Shown one piece after another: positions 62,620 through 64,000 of a stretch of 64,000 nt of DNA. The position numbers and the translations under genes are program-made. Location: assembly GCA_964568805.1 (NCBI GenBank), contig CAZMRW010000001.1:62001-126000 (forward strand). Direction: 5' to 3'. This DNA is from CAZMRW01 sp964568805. Lineage in GTDB: Bacteria; Pseudomonadota; Gammaproteobacteria; Methylococcales; Methylomonadaceae. Position 1 is the first letter of the stretch; every line of letters starts with the position of its first letter. The notes under the pieces are model-generated. The model worked only from the letters and a program-made list of their open reading frames with translations, was not told the DNA's origin and made no database searches.

Positions 62620-63639
62620 TCAGGGCGCCGCGATCTGATTTAAAATACTCTTCACCAATTCCGGCAACAGCTGTTCTTTTCTATAGGCATACATCGGATT
62701 TAAGAAAAGCCTATGCGCCGTGCAAGCATAAAACACCGCTTGCACATCTTCCGGCAAGACATGGTCCCTGCCTTCCAGCCAGGCCCGCGTTTTGGCGATT
62801 CGGACAAGATAGCTCATGCCGCGCGGACTGGCGCCGGCCGATAATAACCGGTCCATTTCGACATCCGCTAACTGAATGCCGTAGTGTTGCGGTTGGCGTG
62901 TGGCTTTCCAAAGAGTCAGCGCATAGCCATGCAGTTTCCGGCTCGTTTGAATACTTTGCTGCAGTATTTGCGCAAAGTCATTCAACTGGTAATAGGGTAT
63001 GCCGGTATTATCCATACGGCTGATTAACCGGTCGGTATCATGAAAACGGGGATTAAACATCAGTTCATCCAGGACAGCATCCTCGCCGGGTGTATCCATG
63101 CTGATCTCAAGCATGAACCGGTCCCTGGCGGCCGCCGGGAGTTCGAACGTTTCTTCCTTCTCGACCCGGTTGCGGTCGGCAAAGACCTGAATATGCGGAA
63201 GCGGATAATCCCGGTTAAAGGCGTTGATACTGCGTTCCGCCATCGCTCTTAACAGCAGGGAATGAACCTGAGGCCGGGCGCGGTTGATTTCATTGAAGAA
63301 GAATGTGGACAGGTTTTCACCCTGTTTCAGCAAAGGTCCCGGATCAACGCATGGGCGGCCTTTATTGTCTATATAGGTGTAGTAAATCAAATCGGCCGGC
63401 ATTAAGTCGATCGTGCCTTCAATACGTTGATAGTCTCCACCCAAACCCTGAGCAATGGCTCTGAGCAAGGTGGTTTTACCGACACCGACATTTCCTTCCA
63501 GCAAGACATGGCCTCGAGCGAATACCGCCAGGACGACATTTCTGACCGAGGATTGTTGACCAATCACGATTTGATTGATTTGTTGTTCGAACTGCAGCGC
63601 ATTAGTACGCCACTCGCTAAGCTGTAGGTCTATAGCCAT
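62620..63639 (-). CDS. mxaR: MxaR, MoxR-family AAA ATPase
   Basis: 339 residues. Walker A GNVGVGKTT (49-57), Walker B 'FFFNEINRA', sensor segment 'FELPAAARDRFMLEI'. MoxR ATPases act as chaperones for metal loading; this one is the first gene of the mxaRSACKL block behind mxaI. The ATG at 63639 has no Shine-Dalgarno at normal spacing: the nearest GGAGA (63658-63662) lies 18 nt away and is inside a hairpin arm. An ATG 10 nt upstream is out of frame (see leader feature). Confidence 0.92.
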   Translation of the reverse strand: MAIDLQLSEWRTNALQFEQQINQIVIGQQSSVRNVVLAVFARGHVLLEGNVGVGKTTLLRAIAQGLGGDYQRIEGTIDLMPADLIYYTYIDNKGRPCVDPGPLLKQGENLSTFFFNEINRARPQVHSLLLRAMAERSINAFNRDYPLPHIQVFADRNRVEKEETFELPAAARDRFMLEISMDTPGEDAVLDELMFNPRFHDTDRLISRMDNTGIPYYQLNDFAQILQQSIQTSRKLHGYALTLWKATRQPQHYGIQLADVEMDRLLSAGASPRGMSYLVRIAKTRAWLEGRDHVLPEDVQAVFYACTAHRLFLNPMYAYRKEQLLPELVKSILNQIAAP

Positions 63640-63649
63640 TTTTTTTCAT
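63617..63649 (-). CDS. Ten-codon leader frame overlapping the mxaR start
   Basis: ATG at 63649 has GGAGA with an 8-nt spacer, the best ribosome site here, and reads MKKNGYRPTA then TAG at 63617-63619. Seven A residues lie between it and the mxaR ATG. Loss of one A would fuse the frames, so this could be a leader peptide, a slippage site or a homopolymer sequencing error. Confidence 0.3.
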   Translation of the reverse strand: MKKNGYRPTA

Positions 63650-63683
63650 AAAAAAAATCTCCGGCGAAGGTGATGCCGGAGAT
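63650..63683 (-). terminator. Hairpin and U8 between mxaI and mxaR (attenuator-like)
   Basis: ATCTCCGGC (63675-63683 on the minus strand) pairs with GCCGGAGAT (63657-63665), a 9-bp perfect stem with 9-nt loop, followed directly by eight U (63650-63657). This has every mark of an intrinsic terminator on the leftward transcript. It also buries the only GGAG ribosome site in its 3' arm, just before the mxaR start. It can lower mxaRSACKL expression relative to mxaFJGI. Confidence 0.8.
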
Positions 63684-63868
63684 ATTGAGGGTTTATTAGT
63701 CAAAACACACGAGCTTGGAATCGATCTTCAACCCCGCAAAGCGTTTATTCAGCGAGATGGGCCATGCGGGTATGATCGTCTAGCATTCGATTCCAGGGAG
63801 GGTCGGCTCAGTACCCTTCTGTCCGCATGGCAAGAAGACAGTCAGGGCACTTGTGCCAATGGAAATCG

Positions 63869-64000
63869 CTAGTTGATTTCCTCTACGTCATAAACAAACT
63901 TACCGGTTTTACTTAAATGTTCCCAGCGTTTTTGATTCCGCGCTTCCATTTCCGTAATAGATTGAGCTTGTTTATTAAGTTCATTAGGATCGTGTTTCGG
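63869..64000 (-). CDS. mxaI: MxaI, methanol dehydrogenase small subunit, 3' end
   Basis: Only the C-terminal 43 residues lie in the window: 'PKHDPNELNKQAQSITEMEARNQKRW', then KTGKFVYDV and a stop at 63869-63871. This is the characteristic end of the periplasmic beta subunit of PQQ methanol dehydrogenase. The rest of mxaFJGI should continue to the right. The 230-bp gap to mxaR holds a terminator-like hairpin, and a 5-bp GGCAC/GTGCC stem at 63846-63857. Confidence 0.9.
   Translation of the reverse strand, partial: PKHDPNELNKQAQSITEMEARNQKRWEHLSKTGKFVYDVEEIN

Overview
The window reads as a chromosomal segment of a gammaproteobacterial (type I) methanotroph. The strongest markers are a copper monooxygenase operon in the unusual order A-B-C (pxmABC, 16806-19604), the accessory genes of calcium-dependent methanol dehydrogenase (mxaRSACKL) with the 3' end of mxaI at the right edge (58357-64000), a pyrophosphate-dependent phosphofructokinase (42225-43454) and a MoxY-like histidine kinase. 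No rRNA, tRNA, CRISPR array or intact transposase gene was found by eye.

Left part, 1-13100: mostly housekeeping genes. It holds the end of an Mrp/ApbC Fe-S carrier, rpiA, an EVE-domain gene, cysZ, and a conserved block mtnA <> mtaD-ubiG-HAD phosphatase-SDR-sufT that matches the Pseudomonas synteny where the phosphatase is MupP. A TPM/TPM/LemA operon follows, then an aldehyde dehydrogenase remnant, a periplasmic glycerophosphodiesterase and a small zinc-ribbon/membrane pair. 13200-14400 is accessory DNA: one unrecognised gene and a 322-bp palindrome-rich element with perfect 14-bp terminal inverted repeats.

Middle, 14400-43500: a royal-jelly-family secreted protein, a LysR regulator divergent from pxmABC, an MFS transporter, a J-domain protein, a MOT1-type molybdate permease, sdaA, ergothioneine genes egtB-egtD, gmd-fcl for GDP-fucose, a P-type cation ATPase, and a sulfide-oxidation unit transcribed leftward (persulfide dioxygenase-rhodanese fusion, type II SQR, SulP). 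A good sigma-54 promoter and paired 13-bp palindromes lie in front of that unit. An orphan oligopeptide-type permease and the PPi-PFK gene follow.

Right part, 43500-64000: a 906-residue TIR-STAND ATPase-membrane segment-FGE-fold protein, which is the best candidate for an undescribed sensing or defence system. It is followed by an OmpA lipoprotein, a TIGR04073-type protein, hflKC, a 1715-residue GGDEF/EAL sensor, the MoxY-like kinase, and the mxa maturation operon. The mxa genes are tightly coupled by 4-nt overlaps and are separated from mxaI by a hairpin-U8 structure just before the mxaR start.

Together the window supports C1 oxidation (pxm, mxa), carbon flow after formaldehyde fixation (rpiA, PPi-PFK), sulfur and redox protection (SQR/PDO, ergothioneine, SufT, Mrp), and envelope and signalling functions.
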